A DNA stretch of 64,000 nt, taken from an uncultured Bacilli bacterium (GTDB taxonomy: Bacteria; Bacillota_I; Bacilli_A; RF39; UBA660). A model generated the notes under the pieces. It made no database searches. It was not told where the DNA came from and saw nothing but the letters and a program-made list of their open reading frames with translations. Both the position numbers and the translations under genes were made by a program. Of the stretch, positions 45,570 to 54,331 are shown in pieces. The stretch covers positions 1 through 64,000 of the forward strand of contig CAJTIX010000001.1 of the NCBI GenBank assembly GCA_910576795.1, written 5' to 3'. Numbering within the stretch: position 1 is the stretch's first letter; every line of letters begins with the position of its first letter.

Positions 45570-46856
45570 ATGGCATTAGGTGGTGGAACATTTGTTGCAC
45601 AAAATAAAAAATTACCTGGTTCTTATATTAATTTTGTTTCTAAAGCAAGAGCAAATTCAAGTCTTTCAGATAGAGGATTTGCAACAATACCTTTAGAACT
45701 TGATTGGGGAAAAGATGGGGAAGTTTTTACTGTAACAAGTGCTGATTTTGAAAAGAAATGTTTAAGTATTTTTGGTTATGAAAATACTGATGAAAAAATG
45801 AAAGGTTTAAGAGATTTATTCATTAATGCTTCAACACTATATGCTTATAGATTAAATAGTGGTGAAAAAGCATCAAATGATTATGCTACTGCAAAATGTA
45901 GTGGATCAAGAGGTAATGACTTAAAAGTAATTATTAGTAAAGATGCTGATGATACAACAAAATATGTTGTTAATCTATATTTAGGAACAATTAAAGTTGA
46001 TTCTCAAACAGTAAAAACTGCTACTGAATTAGTAGAAAATGATTTTGTAACATATAAAACAGATGCAACATTAGCAGCAACTGCTGGAACACCATTAACT
46101 GGTGGTACAAACGGAACTGTAAATGGTGCAAGTTATCAAAGTTATTTTGATAAAATTGAATCATATAGTTTTAATGTTATGGGTATTGTTTCAACTGATA
46201 CATCTATTAAAACACTTGCAGTTAATTTCTGTAAGAGATTAAGAGATGAAATTGGTGCTAAATTCCAAGTAGTTCTTCATAATAAAGAAGCAGATTATGA
46301 AGGTGTTATTAATGTTGTAAATAACACTACACCTGAATTAGTTTATTGGGTTACAGGTGCAGAAGCAGGTTGTGCAATTAATAAATCATGTTTAAATAAA
46401 AAATATGATGGTGAATATGAAGTTGATACTGATTATACGCAAACTCAACTTGAAAATGCAATTGATGAAGGTAAATTTGTACTTCATGCAGTTAATAGTG
46501 ATGTAAGAGTATTAAAAGATATAAACAGTTTAACTACTATATCTGATGATAAAGGTGAAATATTTAAGGATAACCAAACAATTAGAGTTGTTGACCAAAT
46601 TGCAAATGATATTGCAAATTTATTCAATACTAAATATCTTGGTTCAATTCCAAATGACCAAAGTGGTAGAATTTCTTTATGGAATGATATTGTTCAACAT
46701 CATGAGAGTTTACAAACTATGAGAGCAATTCAAGACTTTGATAGTGATAATATTGAAGTTGCACAAGGTAATGATAAAAGTTCTGTTATAGTCACTGATG
46801 TAGTTACTATTGTTAATACAATGGCACAATTATACATGACTGTAACTATAAATTAA
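45570..46856 (+). CDS. Tail sheath protein (XkdK-like)
   Basis: 428 residues. MALGGGTFVAQNKKLPGSYINFVS is the typical sheath N-terminus. The central inserted domain (about 100-200) and the C-terminal sheath core (KSSVIVTDVVTIVNTMAQLYMTVTIN) match the PBSX family. It marks the phage as contractile-tailed. GAAAGAGGTGAAATAAT precedes ATG 45570. Confidence 0.93.
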   Translation: MALGGGTFVAQNKKLPGSYINFVSKARANSSLSDRGFATIPLELDWGKDGEVFTVTSADFEKKCLSIFGYENTDEKMKGLRDLFINASTLYAYRLNSGEKASNDYATAKCSGSRGNDLKVIISKDADDTTKYVVNLYLGTIKVDSQTVKTATELVENDFVTYKTDATLAATAGTPLTGGTNGTVNGASYQSYFDKIESYSFNVMGIVSTDTSIKTLAVNFCKRLRDEIGAKFQVVLHNKEADYEGVINVVNNTTPELVYWVTGAEAGCAINKSCLNKKYDGEYEVDTDYTQTQLENAIDEGKFVLHAVNSDVRVLKDINSLTTISDDKGEIFKDNQTIRVVDQIANDIANLFNTKYLGSIPNDQSGRISLWNDIVQHHESLQTMRAIQDFDSDNIEVAQGNDKSSVIVTDVVTIVNTMAQLYMTVTIN

Positions 46857-46875
46857 GGGAAGGATGTGTTAGTTT

Positions 46876-47352
46876 ATGAATAATATAACAATGAAGGCAA
46901 AAGATTCAATTTCTGCAAAATTAGCAGAATGTTTTGTAACTGTTGGAAGTAACAGATATAATTTTATGCAGGCAATTAATCTTGAAGCAAATTTTGAAAA
47001 AACTAAATCTGAAGTTCCTATTTTAGGGAAAACAGGAAGAGGTCATAAATCTACTGGTTGGAATGGAACAGGTTCTGCAACATTCCATTATAATACTTCT
47101 ATATTTAGACAAATGATGGAAGATTTTAAAAACACTGGTAATGATGTATATTTTGATATTCAAATTACAAATGATGATCCAACATCTGCTGCTGGAAGAC
47201 AAACTGTTGTGTTAGTAGGTTGTAACATTGATGGTGGTGTTTTAGCAAAATTTGATGCTGATAATGATGATTATTTAGATGAAGATATGGATTTCACATT
47301 TGAAGATTTCAAAATTCCTGAAAAATTTAGTTTACTTGAAGGTATGATGTAA
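46876..47352 (+). CDS. Tail tube protein (XkdM-like)
   Basis: 158 residues. SAKLAECFVTVGSNRYNFMQAINLEA, VPILGKTGRGHKSTGWNGTGSATFHYNTSIFRQMM and VLVGCNIDGGVLAKFDAD match the DUF2001/XkdM tube family. It forms the inner tube beneath the sheath. GGGAAGGATGTGTTAGTTT precedes ATG 46876. Confidence 0.93.
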   Translation: MNNITMKAKDSISAKLAECFVTVGSNRYNFMQAINLEANFEKTKSEVPILGKTGRGHKSTGWNGTGSATFHYNTSIFRQMMEDFKNTGNDVYFDIQITNDDPTSAAGRQTVVLVGCNIDGGVLAKFDADNDDYLDEDMDFTFEDFKIPEKFSLLEGMM

Positions 47353-47354
47353 TG

Positions 47355-47386
47355 AAATCCCTTACTTTAATGTAGGGGATTTTTAT
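47355..47386 (+). terminator. Terminator-like hairpin after the tube gene
   Basis: AAATCCCTTAC / GTAGGGGATTT (47355-47365 with 47372-47382, one G-T pair), loop of six, then TTTATTT. It likely lowers transcription from the abundant tube gene into the chaperone and tape-measure genes. Confidence 0.8.
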
Positions 47387-47413
47387 TTGTATATAAGAGA
47401 AAGGTGGATTTAT

Positions 47414-47845
47414 ATGTCAAATTTAAGTAGATTTTTAAAAGATAATAAATTAAAAAAAGAAAATACAAAATATGCTGCAACTAAATCATTAGTTGATGAA
47501 AAAGGAAATCCTTTGGAATGGTTAATTAGACCAATTACAACTAAAATGAATGATGCTATAAGAGAAGATTGTATGTATGAAGTTCCTATTAAAGGAAAAA
47601 TGGGAATGAGTAAAGAAAAATTGAATACATCAAAATATATTTCAAGATTAATTGTTTCTTCAGTTATAGAACCTGATTTAAACAATAAAGAATTGCAAGA
47701 TTCTTATGGTGTTATGAGTGCAGAAGAACTTATTAAAGAAATGATTGATGATCCAGGTGAGTATAATGATTTTGCATTATTTATTCAAAACTATAATGGA
47801 TTTACTGAAACACTTCAAGATGAGGTTGAAGAAGCAAAAAACTAA
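47414..47845 (+). CDS. Tail assembly chaperone, short form (XkdN-like)
   Basis: 143 residues: SNLSRFLKDNKLKKENTKYAATKSLVDEKGNPLEWLIRPI is the XkdN family start. ATG 47414 follows AAAGGTGG. The final codons GCA-AAA-AAC-TAA contain a -1 slippery site, so a longer form is also made (next entry). It guides tube assembly around the tape measure. Confidence 0.88.
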   Translation: MSNLSRFLKDNKLKKENTKYAATKSLVDEKGNPLEWLIRPITTKMNDAIREDCMYEVPIKGKMGMSKEKLNTSKYISRLIVSSVIEPDLNNKELQDSYGVMSAEELIKEMIDDPGEYNDFALFIQNYNGFTETLQDEVEEAKN

Positions 47846-48015
47846 TTAATGAAGACAGTGATGCATCTTATTGTTATTATTGTCTTCATAAATTTCATTG
47901 GAAACCTACTGATTTTATTGAAATGGATAGAAAAGAAAAAGCATTTGTGATTGCTGCAATTCAATTAAAATCAGAAGATGAAAAAAAGAAAGAAAAAAAG
48001 ATGAAAAAAAACTAG
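47414..48015 (+). CDS. Tail assembly chaperone, -1 frameshift form (G-GT type)
   Basis: At 47836-47842 the heptamer A-AAA-AAC is in the correct phase for -1 slippage one codon before the stop. Re-reading from CTA 47842 opens 57 further codons (LINEDSDASYCYYC, then LHKFHWKPTDFIEMDRKEK and a lysine tail) up to TAG 48013-48015, giving about 200 residues. This second frame has no start of its own and fills the gap to the tape-measure gene, the arrangement seen for gpG/gpGT chaperones. Confidence 0.8.
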
Positions 48016-48036
48016 TAAGAAAGGTAGGTGATTTTT

Positions 48037-50019
48037 GTGGCAAGTATTACAACTGCAATACATCTTACCGATGCAATGACACCAGTATTAAGAAATATAA
48101 CTGGTGCAATGGATTCAACTCTTGATATTTTTGAAAATATGGACAGTGAAATGAATAAATCATTTGATACTTCCAAAATAAATTCTGCAAGAATTGCAAT
48201 TGATCAAGTAAATGCTTCATTAAATTCAATGGAAGATAATCTTAATAAAAACTATCAACAACAAAATAAATTAAATAAGGAAATTCAAGATGGTAAAAAC
48301 AAAGTTGATAATATGATGGGTTCTGTTGTTTCTTTAGTTTCTGCATATGCTGGATTTAAAACAATTGGTAAATTAGTCAATTTATCAGATGAATACACTC
48401 AAACAAGAGCAAGATTAAATTTAATGAATGATGGTTTACAAACAACTGATGAATTGCAGCAAAAAATATTTAATTCTGCACAAAGAGCAAGATCATCTTA
48501 CCAAACACAAGCAGATATAGTTGCAAAACTTGGACAAAGAGCAGGTGATGCTTTTAAATCCAATAATGAAACAATTGCATTTGCTGAAAATTTAAGTAAG
48601 TTATTTGTTATTGCTGGTGCAAGTCAACAAGAAATGACATCAGCATCATTACAATTAACCCAAGCATTAGGTTCAGGTGTTCTTCGTGGTGAAGAATTAA
48701 ATGCAGTATTTGAATCAGCACCAAATGTTATTCAAACAATTGCTGATTATTTAGATGTTCCAATTGGTAAAATTCGTGAAATGGCAAGTGATGGTAAAAT
48801 TACTGCTGATATAGTAAAGAATGCTTTATTAGGTGCTACAAATGATATTAATAGTCAATTTGATAGTATTCCTATGACCTGGTCACAAGTATGGACTAGT
48901 GTTATGAATGAGTTATATGTTGCAACACAACCTATATTAGAATTAATTAATTTACTAGCACAAAATTGGTCAATTATAGAACCAATTGTAATTGCTTTAG
49001 CAACTGCAATTGGGATATATACTGCTGCATTAGTTGCTTACAATACAGTAAAAGGTATATCTGCAATGATGGAAGCAGTTCATGGTGCTGCTATGATGAT
49101 GGCAACAGGTAAAACATTTGCAGCAACTGCTGCACAATATGGTTTTAATGCTGCTTTGTTAGCATGTCCATTAACATGGATTTTGTTAATAATTATTGCA
49201 GTTATTGCTGCAATTTATGCAGTAGTAGCAGCCATAAATAAAGCAAAGGGTACAACAGTTAGTGCTACTGGTGTAATATGTGGAAGCATTAATGTAGTTT
49301 TACAATTTTTTAAGAATTTAGGATTATTTATTGCAAATGTTGCTTTGGGTATTTGGAATGCTTTGGGTGCTTGTGCATCAAATATTGGTATTGCATTTAA
49401 TAATGTTATCTGTAATATTAAATCGTGGTTTTATGGTTTATTAGAAACAGTTATGGATGTCATTGCTGGAATAGTAAAAACATTGAACAAATTACCATTT
49501 ATTGATATTGATGTTTCAGGTATTACAAGTAAAGCAGATGAATATGCTGCAAAGAAAGCAGAAGCAGAAAATAATAAAAAAGATTATGAATCAGTAAGTG
49601 AAGCATTTAATAAAGGAATGAATACTTTTGATGCTTTTGAAACTGGATGGGTTTCAGATGCATATAATGCAGGTTACAAAGTTGGTGAAAATGTTGATTC
49701 TGCAATAGGAAATTTCTTTGGTGGTGGGGATATTCCTGATATGGCTAGTGATTTAGGTGATCTTGGAAATTCAGCATCAAAAATTGCATCAGATACTGGT
49801 TCAATTAAGGATTCATTAGATATAACTTCTGAAGAATTAAAATATTTAAGAGATTTAGCAGAGCAAGAAGTAATTAATAGATTTACTACTGCTGAAATTC
49901 ATGTTGATATGGGTGGTATTACCAACAATGTATCAAATAATAATGATCTTGATGGAATTATTAATTACCTTGTTGAAGGTGTTGAAGTTGCTATGGAAGA
50001 AACTGCAGAAGGGGTGTGA
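48037..50019 (+). CDS. Tape measure protein
   Basis: About 660 residues. ASITTAIHLTDAMTPVLRNI, a coiled-coil region (60-100), the tape-measure domain (FAENLSKLFVIAGASQQEMTSASLQLTQALGSGVLRGEELNAV, about 190-240), then several hydrophobic helices (about 315-405) and an Asp/Gly-rich end. Its length sets the tail length; 660 residues suggest a short tail of about 100 nm. GTG 48037 is chosen after AAGGTAGGTGAT; GTG 48028 is possible. Confidence 0.92.
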   Translation: MASITTAIHLTDAMTPVLRNITGAMDSTLDIFENMDSEMNKSFDTSKINSARIAIDQVNASLNSMEDNLNKNYQQQNKLNKEIQDGKNKVDNMMGSVVSLVSAYAGFKTIGKLVNLSDEYTQTRARLNLMNDGLQTTDELQQKIFNSAQRARSSYQTQADIVAKLGQRAGDAFKSNNETIAFAENLSKLFVIAGASQQEMTSASLQLTQALGSGVLRGEELNAVFESAPNVIQTIADYLDVPIGKIREMASDGKITADIVKNALLGATNDINSQFDSIPMTWSQVWTSVMNELYVATQPILELINLLAQNWSIIEPIVIALATAIGIYTAALVAYNTVKGISAMMEAVHGAAMMMATGKTFAATAAQYGFNAALLACPLTWILLIIIAVIAAIYAVVAAINKAKGTTVSATGVICGSINVVLQFFKNLGLFIANVALGIWNALGACASNIGIAFNNVICNIKSWFYGLLETVMDVIAGIVKTLNKLPFIDIDVSGITSKADEYAAKKAEAENNKKDYESVSEAFNKGMNTFDAFETGWVSDAYNAGYKVGENVDSAIGNFFGGGDIPDMASDLGDLGNSASKIASDTGSIKDSLDITSEELKYLRDLAEQEVINRFTTAEIHVDMGGITNNVSNNNDLDGIINYLVEGVEVAMEETAEGV

Positions 50020-50025
50020 TAAATT

Positions 50026-50712
50026 ATGGGTTATGAATTTTATTTGGATAAGATGTTATTACCTATAACACCATCCAAATTAGAAATAAAAATAAAAAAT
50101 AAAAATAAAACTTATGATTTAATTAATGAAGGTGAAATTAATGTTTTAAAAAATGCTGGTTTGTCAGAAATTAGTTTTGAAGCAACATTTCCAAATGTTA
50201 AATATCCCTTTGCAGTTTATAAAAATGGTTTTGTGACTGCTAATCATTTTTTAAATCAACTAGAATTATTAAAAACCAATAAAAAACCAATTCAATTTAT
50301 TGTTACAAGATTATTCCCAAATAAAAAAAGTTTGTACAATACAAACATTAAGGTATCATTAGAAGATTATACGATTAAAGAAGATGTTAAACAAGGTATG
50401 GATGTTGTTGTTACTATAAAACTTAAACAATATAGGGATTATGGTACAAAAGTGTGTAAAGTCACAATTAAACAACCAAAACCTGAAGTTAAACCACAAC
50501 CTGTTGCTAAACCTGTTGTATCACGACCAGCATCCCCTGCTGCACCATCATTTGATGTATTGCTAGCAGTTAAGAAAACTATTAGAGGTGATTATGGAAA
50601 TGGTCAAGCAAGAAAAAATGCATTGGGTTCACATTATTCTGAAGTACAAAGACAGGTAAATCTTAATTATCGACATGGAACTACCAGATGGGATAATATA
50701 AGATTGTATTAA
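50026..50712 (+). CDS. XkdP-like baseplate protein with a CW_7 domain
   Basis: 228 residues. The N-terminal 150 residues are of the XkdP type (YEFYLDKMLLPITPSKLEIKIKN, ISFEATFPN, VTRLFPNK). XkdP normally ends in LysM, but here a Pro/Val/Lys linker leads to a CW_7 (Cpl-7) cell-wall-binding repeat: VKKTIRGDYGNGQARKNALG and VQRQVNLNYRHGTTRWDNIRLY. The same repeat occurs in the endolysin. It would tether the tail tip to peptidoglycan. Confidence 0.82.
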   Translation: MGYEFYLDKMLLPITPSKLEIKIKNKNKTYDLINEGEINVLKNAGLSEISFEATFPNVKYPFAVYKNGFVTANHFLNQLELLKTNKKPIQFIVTRLFPNKKSLYNTNIKVSLEDYTIKEDVKQGMDVVVTIKLKQYRDYGTKVCKVTIKQPKPEVKPQPVAKPVVSRPASPAAPSFDVLLAVKKTIRGDYGNGQARKNALGSHYSEVQRQVNLNYRHGTTRWDNIRLY

Positions 50713-50720
50713 GGTAATGT

Positions 50721-51683
50721 ATGAATAATATAGAATTGTTAATTCAAAATGGTAATACAGTTTATCAACCTGTGTTAGAAGGTGGAGTTACATGGGATAC
50801 AGAAAGAACCAGTACACCTGGGAAACTTACATTTAAAGTTATTCAGGATGGTTCTTTTAAATTCTCTGAAGGTAACCCTGTTAGATTAAAAATAGATAAT
50901 AATGAAGTCTTTTATGGTTTTATTTTTACAATTAAAAAAAGTAAAGAAAAAGAAATAAGTATTACTGCTTATGATCAATTAAGATACTTTAAAAATAAAG
51001 ATACTTATGTTTATAGTAATAAAACTGCAAGTGCTTTTATTAGAATGTTAGCAAATGATTTTTATTTAAACATAGGTGAAATAGAAGATACAAATTATGT
51101 TATACCTTCAAGGGTTGAAGAAAACCAGGAATTATTTGAAATGATAAAAAATGCATTGAGTTTAACACTACAAAATAAAAAAGAAATGTATGTGTTATAT
51201 GATAAATTTGGAAAATTGACCTTAAAGAATATTAGAAATATGATTGTACCAATACTAATTGATGAAGAAACTGGTGGAAATTATGATTATCAAATTAGTA
51301 TTGATTCAAATGTTTATAATAAAATCAAATTAACCTTTGATAATGAAGAAACAGGTAAAAGAGAAGTATTTATTGCACAAGACACAAAAAACATAAACAA
51401 TTGGGGTGTATTACAATACTTTGAAAAATTACAAAAAAATGAAAACGGACAAGCAAAAGCAGATGCTTTATTGTCTTTATACAATAAGAAAAAAAGAAAA
51501 TTATCTATTTCAGATGTTATCGGTGATTTAAGAGTTAGAGCAGGTTCATTGATACCAGTAAAAATTGATTTAGGGGATATAAATATATTACAACTTATGA
51601 TAGTTGAAAAGTGTTCACATTCTTTTAATAATAACCAACACTTTATGAAATTAACATTAAGGGGAAGTGATTTTGATGTATGA
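50721..51683 (+). CDS. Baseplate hub protein (XkdQ-like)
   Basis: 320 residues: PVLEGGVTWDTERTSTPGKLTFKVIQDGSFKFSEGNPVRLKIDNNEVFYGFIF and late VRAGSLIPVKIDLGDIN match the XkdQ hub family. Sits between XkdP- and XkdR-like genes in conserved order. ATG 50721. Confidence 0.9.
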   Translation: MNNIELLIQNGNTVYQPVLEGGVTWDTERTSTPGKLTFKVIQDGSFKFSEGNPVRLKIDNNEVFYGFIFTIKKSKEKEISITAYDQLRYFKNKDTYVYSNKTASAFIRMLANDFYLNIGEIEDTNYVIPSRVEENQELFEMIKNALSLTLQNKKEMYVLYDKFGKLTLKNIRNMIVPILIDEETGGNYDYQISIDSNVYNKIKLTFDNEETGKREVFIAQDTKNINNWGVLQYFEKLQKNENGQAKADALLSLYNKKKRKLSISDVIGDLRVRAGSLIPVKIDLGDINILQLMIVEKCSHSFNNNQHFMKLTLRGSDFDV

Positions 51684-52149
51684 TATGAATGATTTATTAA
51701 GAATAATAAAACAAGCATCAGTAAATGCAGTAAATGCTAGTAAACCAGTAAATATTGTATTTGGAACTGTAATAAGTACATCGCCTTTACAAATTCAAAT
51801 AGAACAAAAATTAACATTAGGTAAGGATCAATTAGTTGTTGCAAAACATTTAACTAATTATTCAACCACAATGAATGTTTATATGGACACAAATTCAAAG
51901 ACTGTGTCTTTTAATTTTTCACATGAACATAATGTTAATTTAGATACTGATGAAAAAGAAAATCACAAACATAAAGTTAGTGGAAATACAAGTAATAAGA
52001 CATTAGAAGAAAGTAAAACACATAATCATAATATAAGTGGTGATTTTAATGTAGTGATAAAAAATGGTTTATTAGTTGGGGAAAAAGTTATTCTTGCTAG
52101 AATGCAAGAAGGACAAAAATATATTGTTTTAGATAGGATAGGTGGTTAA
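51676..52149 (+). CDS. Baseplate protein, DUF2577 (XkdR-like)
   Basis: 157 residues: DLLRIIKQASVNAVNASKPVNIVFGTVISTSPLQIQIEQKLTL is the DUF2577 start; a His-rich middle (HEHNVNLDTDEKENHKHK) and GLLVGEKVILARMQEGQKYIVLDRIGG end. ATG 51676 lies eight bases inside the hub gene. Confidence 0.9.
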   Translation: MYDMNDLLRIIKQASVNAVNASKPVNIVFGTVISTSPLQIQIEQKLTLGKDQLVVAKHLTNYSTTMNVYMDTNSKTVSFNFSHEHNVNLDTDEKENHKHKVSGNTSNKTLEESKTHNHNISGDFNVVIKNGLLVGEKVILARMQEGQKYIVLDRIGG

Positions 52150-52150
52150 T

Positions 52151-52555
52151 ATGTTACCAAGTTCTAATAATTTATTAACTACTGAATTGATAGTTGAAAC
52201 AGAACCTAGTAAAAATTATAAAATGAAATTTGAACAAAATTCAATCAGTGGTTATGTTGATGAATTGGAAGCAATGAAACAAGTTGCTTATAAAATATTA
52301 AATACAGAAAGATATGAATATGAAATATATTCTTGGAATTATGGAATAGAGTTGAAAGACTTAATTGGTGAACCTGTTTCTTATGTAGTTGCTGAATTAG
52401 AAAGAAGAATTTCAGAAGCATTATTACAAGATGACAGAATTGAATCAGTTGATTCTTTTGAATATGATTATTCTAAAAAAGGTGTTGTGTTGGTAACATT
52501 TCAAGTACACACACTTTTTGGTACTTTTGATGAAGAAAAGGTGGTGAATTATTAA
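52151..52555 (+). CDS. Baseplate wedge protein, DUF2634 (XkdS/gp25-like)
   Basis: 134 residues: GYVDELEAMKQVAYKILNTERYEYEIYSWNYGIELKDLIGEP is the DUF2634 signature, containing the gp25-like ERYEYEIY. Adjacent to the baseplate J gene. ATG 52151 after ATAGGTGGTTAAT. Confidence 0.92.
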   Translation: MLPSSNNLLTTELIVETEPSKNYKMKFEQNSISGYVDELEAMKQVAYKILNTERYEYEIYSWNYGIELKDLIGEPVSYVVAELERRISEALLQDDRIESVDSFEYDYSKKGVVLVTFQVHTLFGTFDEEKVVNY

Positions 52556-53620
52556 ATGGATTATAGTTCTATGACATATGAAGTAATATTACAAAGGATG
52601 CTTAATCGAATACCTGATAATATGGACAAAAGGGAAGGTTCAATAATATATGATGCATTAGCACCTGCTGCTAGAGAATTAGCAGATTTATATGCTGAAT
52701 TTGGTGAAATAGAAACAGAATCTTATGCAGATACTGCTTCAAGAGAATACTTAATTAAAAGAGCAGCAGAAAGAGGTATAACACCTCACCCTGCAACAAA
52801 TGCAATAGTAAAAGGTGTTTTTACACCAACTGATATTGAAATACCTATTGGAACAAGATTTAATTCTGATAATTTAAACTACATAGTTATTAGTAAAATT
52901 CAAGGTGGTCAATATCAACTTCAATGTGAAACTGAAGGAACTGTTGGAAATGGATTTTCTACAACATTAATACCTATTGATTATGTAGATGGATTAGAAA
53001 CTGCACAAATTAGTGAAGTATTAATTCCAGGTGAAGATGAAGAAGATACTGAAATGTTAAGAAGTAGATATTTTGAATCTTTTGATACAAAAGCATTTGG
53101 TGGTAATAAAACAGATTATGTTCAAAAAACAAATGAAATTGATGGTGTAGGATCAACAAAAGTTACACCTGTTTGGAATGGTGGTGGAACTGTAAAATTA
53201 ACAATTTTAAATAGTGATTTTGGAAAAGCAAGTAATACTTTAATTGAAACAGTTCAAAACATAATTGATCCTGAACAAGATGGTAATGGAATTGGAATTG
53301 CACCTATTGGACATATTGTTACAGTTGATACTGCTGAAGAAGTATTAATTTATGTAAAAGCAACATTAACATTTGCTAGTGGTTATACTTTTAATAGTCT
53401 TAAATCACAAATTGAAGATGTTATAAAAGAATATTTACTTGAAATAAGAAAAGAATGGGCAAACAATGTTGAATCATTAGTTAGAATTAGACAAATTGAA
53501 TTAAAAATATTAGGTATTGAAGGTATAATTGATATTGTCAATACAAAAATAAATAATTCAACTAACAATCTTGCTTTATCAAAGTATCAAATACCTATTT
53601 TTGGGGGTGTTAGTCAATGA
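52556..53620 (+). CDS. Baseplate J-like protein (XkdT-like)
   Basis: 354 residues. DKREGSIIYDALAPAARELADLY, YLIKRAAERGITPHPATNA, EDTEMLRSRYFESF, AFGGNKTDYVQKTNEIDGVGSTKVTPVWNGGGTVKL match BppJ/gp47. It forms the wedge ring of the contractile baseplate. AAGGTGGTGAATTATTAA precedes ATG 52556. Confidence 0.94.
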   Translation: MDYSSMTYEVILQRMLNRIPDNMDKREGSIIYDALAPAARELADLYAEFGEIETESYADTASREYLIKRAAERGITPHPATNAIVKGVFTPTDIEIPIGTRFNSDNLNYIVISKIQGGQYQLQCETEGTVGNGFSTTLIPIDYVDGLETAQISEVLIPGEDEEDTEMLRSRYFESFDTKAFGGNKTDYVQKTNEIDGVGSTKVTPVWNGGGTVKLTILNSDFGKASNTLIETVQNIIDPEQDGNGIGIAPIGHIVTVDTAEEVLIYVKATLTFASGYTFNSLKSQIEDVIKEYLLEIRKEWANNVESLVRIRQIELKILGIEGIIDIVNTKINNSTNNLALSKYQIPIFGGVSQ

Positions 53621-54324
53621 TAAGAACTGTTAAATTAGAAAACTATCTACCCTTATATATCCAAGAATATAGAGAAATGTGGAAATTAATGCAAGCAGAA
53701 AATCCTGAATTTCAACTTGCAAATAATGAAACCGAAAAAATTAAAAATAATTTATTTATTGAAACATGTGATGAAAAAGGTATTAGTAGATTTGAAAGTA
53801 TAATGGGAATTTTTCCACTTGATACTGATACCCTAGAATCAAGAATTTCTAGGGTATTGACAAGATGGAATGAGAAATTACCTTATACTTATTTTTATTT
53901 ATTAAGTAAACTTAATTCATTATGTGGTGTAAATAATTATGAAATAGTTAAAAGATTTAATAAATATGAAATGGATATTACAACTCATCTTGAATTATCA
54001 GGACAAGTTGAAGAATTAGATTATTTATTAAATAGTGTTATACCAGCAAATATTTTATTAAAAGTTAATAATAAAGTAAATATTGAAACAAAAGGTGAAT
54101 CCAATATTGCTACTGGATTAGTATTTTGTAATTCATTTAGTTTATCAGATAACTTCAAAGAAGATTTTATTGCAAATACAGAAGATTGTTTTGCTGGTGC
54201 AGTTATTAATACTATAAAAATAAACATCACAGATAATTTTAATGATAATATTAATATCATTGGAAATTCAAATATAGGATCTATATTAAGTGTTTGTGAA
54301 AATTTAGTTATAGGAAAGGAATGA
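53617..54324 (+). CDS. Baseplate protein, DUF2313 (XkdU-like)
   Basis: 235 residues: ENYLPLYIQEYREMWKLMQAENPEF, then CDEKGISRFESIMGI and DTDTLESRISRVLTRWNEKLPYTY match DUF2313. The C-terminal quarter carries repeated ITDNFNDNINIIGN-type beta strands likely to contact the fibre. Overlaps BppJ by four bases. Confidence 0.88.
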   Translation: MIRTVKLENYLPLYIQEYREMWKLMQAENPEFQLANNETEKIKNNLFIETCDEKGISRFESIMGIFPLDTDTLESRISRVLTRWNEKLPYTYFYLLSKLNSLCGVNNYEIVKRFNKYEMDITTHLELSGQVEELDYLLNSVIPANILLKVNNKVNIETKGESNIATGLVFCNSFSLSDNFKEDFIANTEDCFAGAVINTIKINITDNFNDNINIIGNSNIGSILSVCENLVIGKE

Positions 54325-54331
54325 TAAAAAA

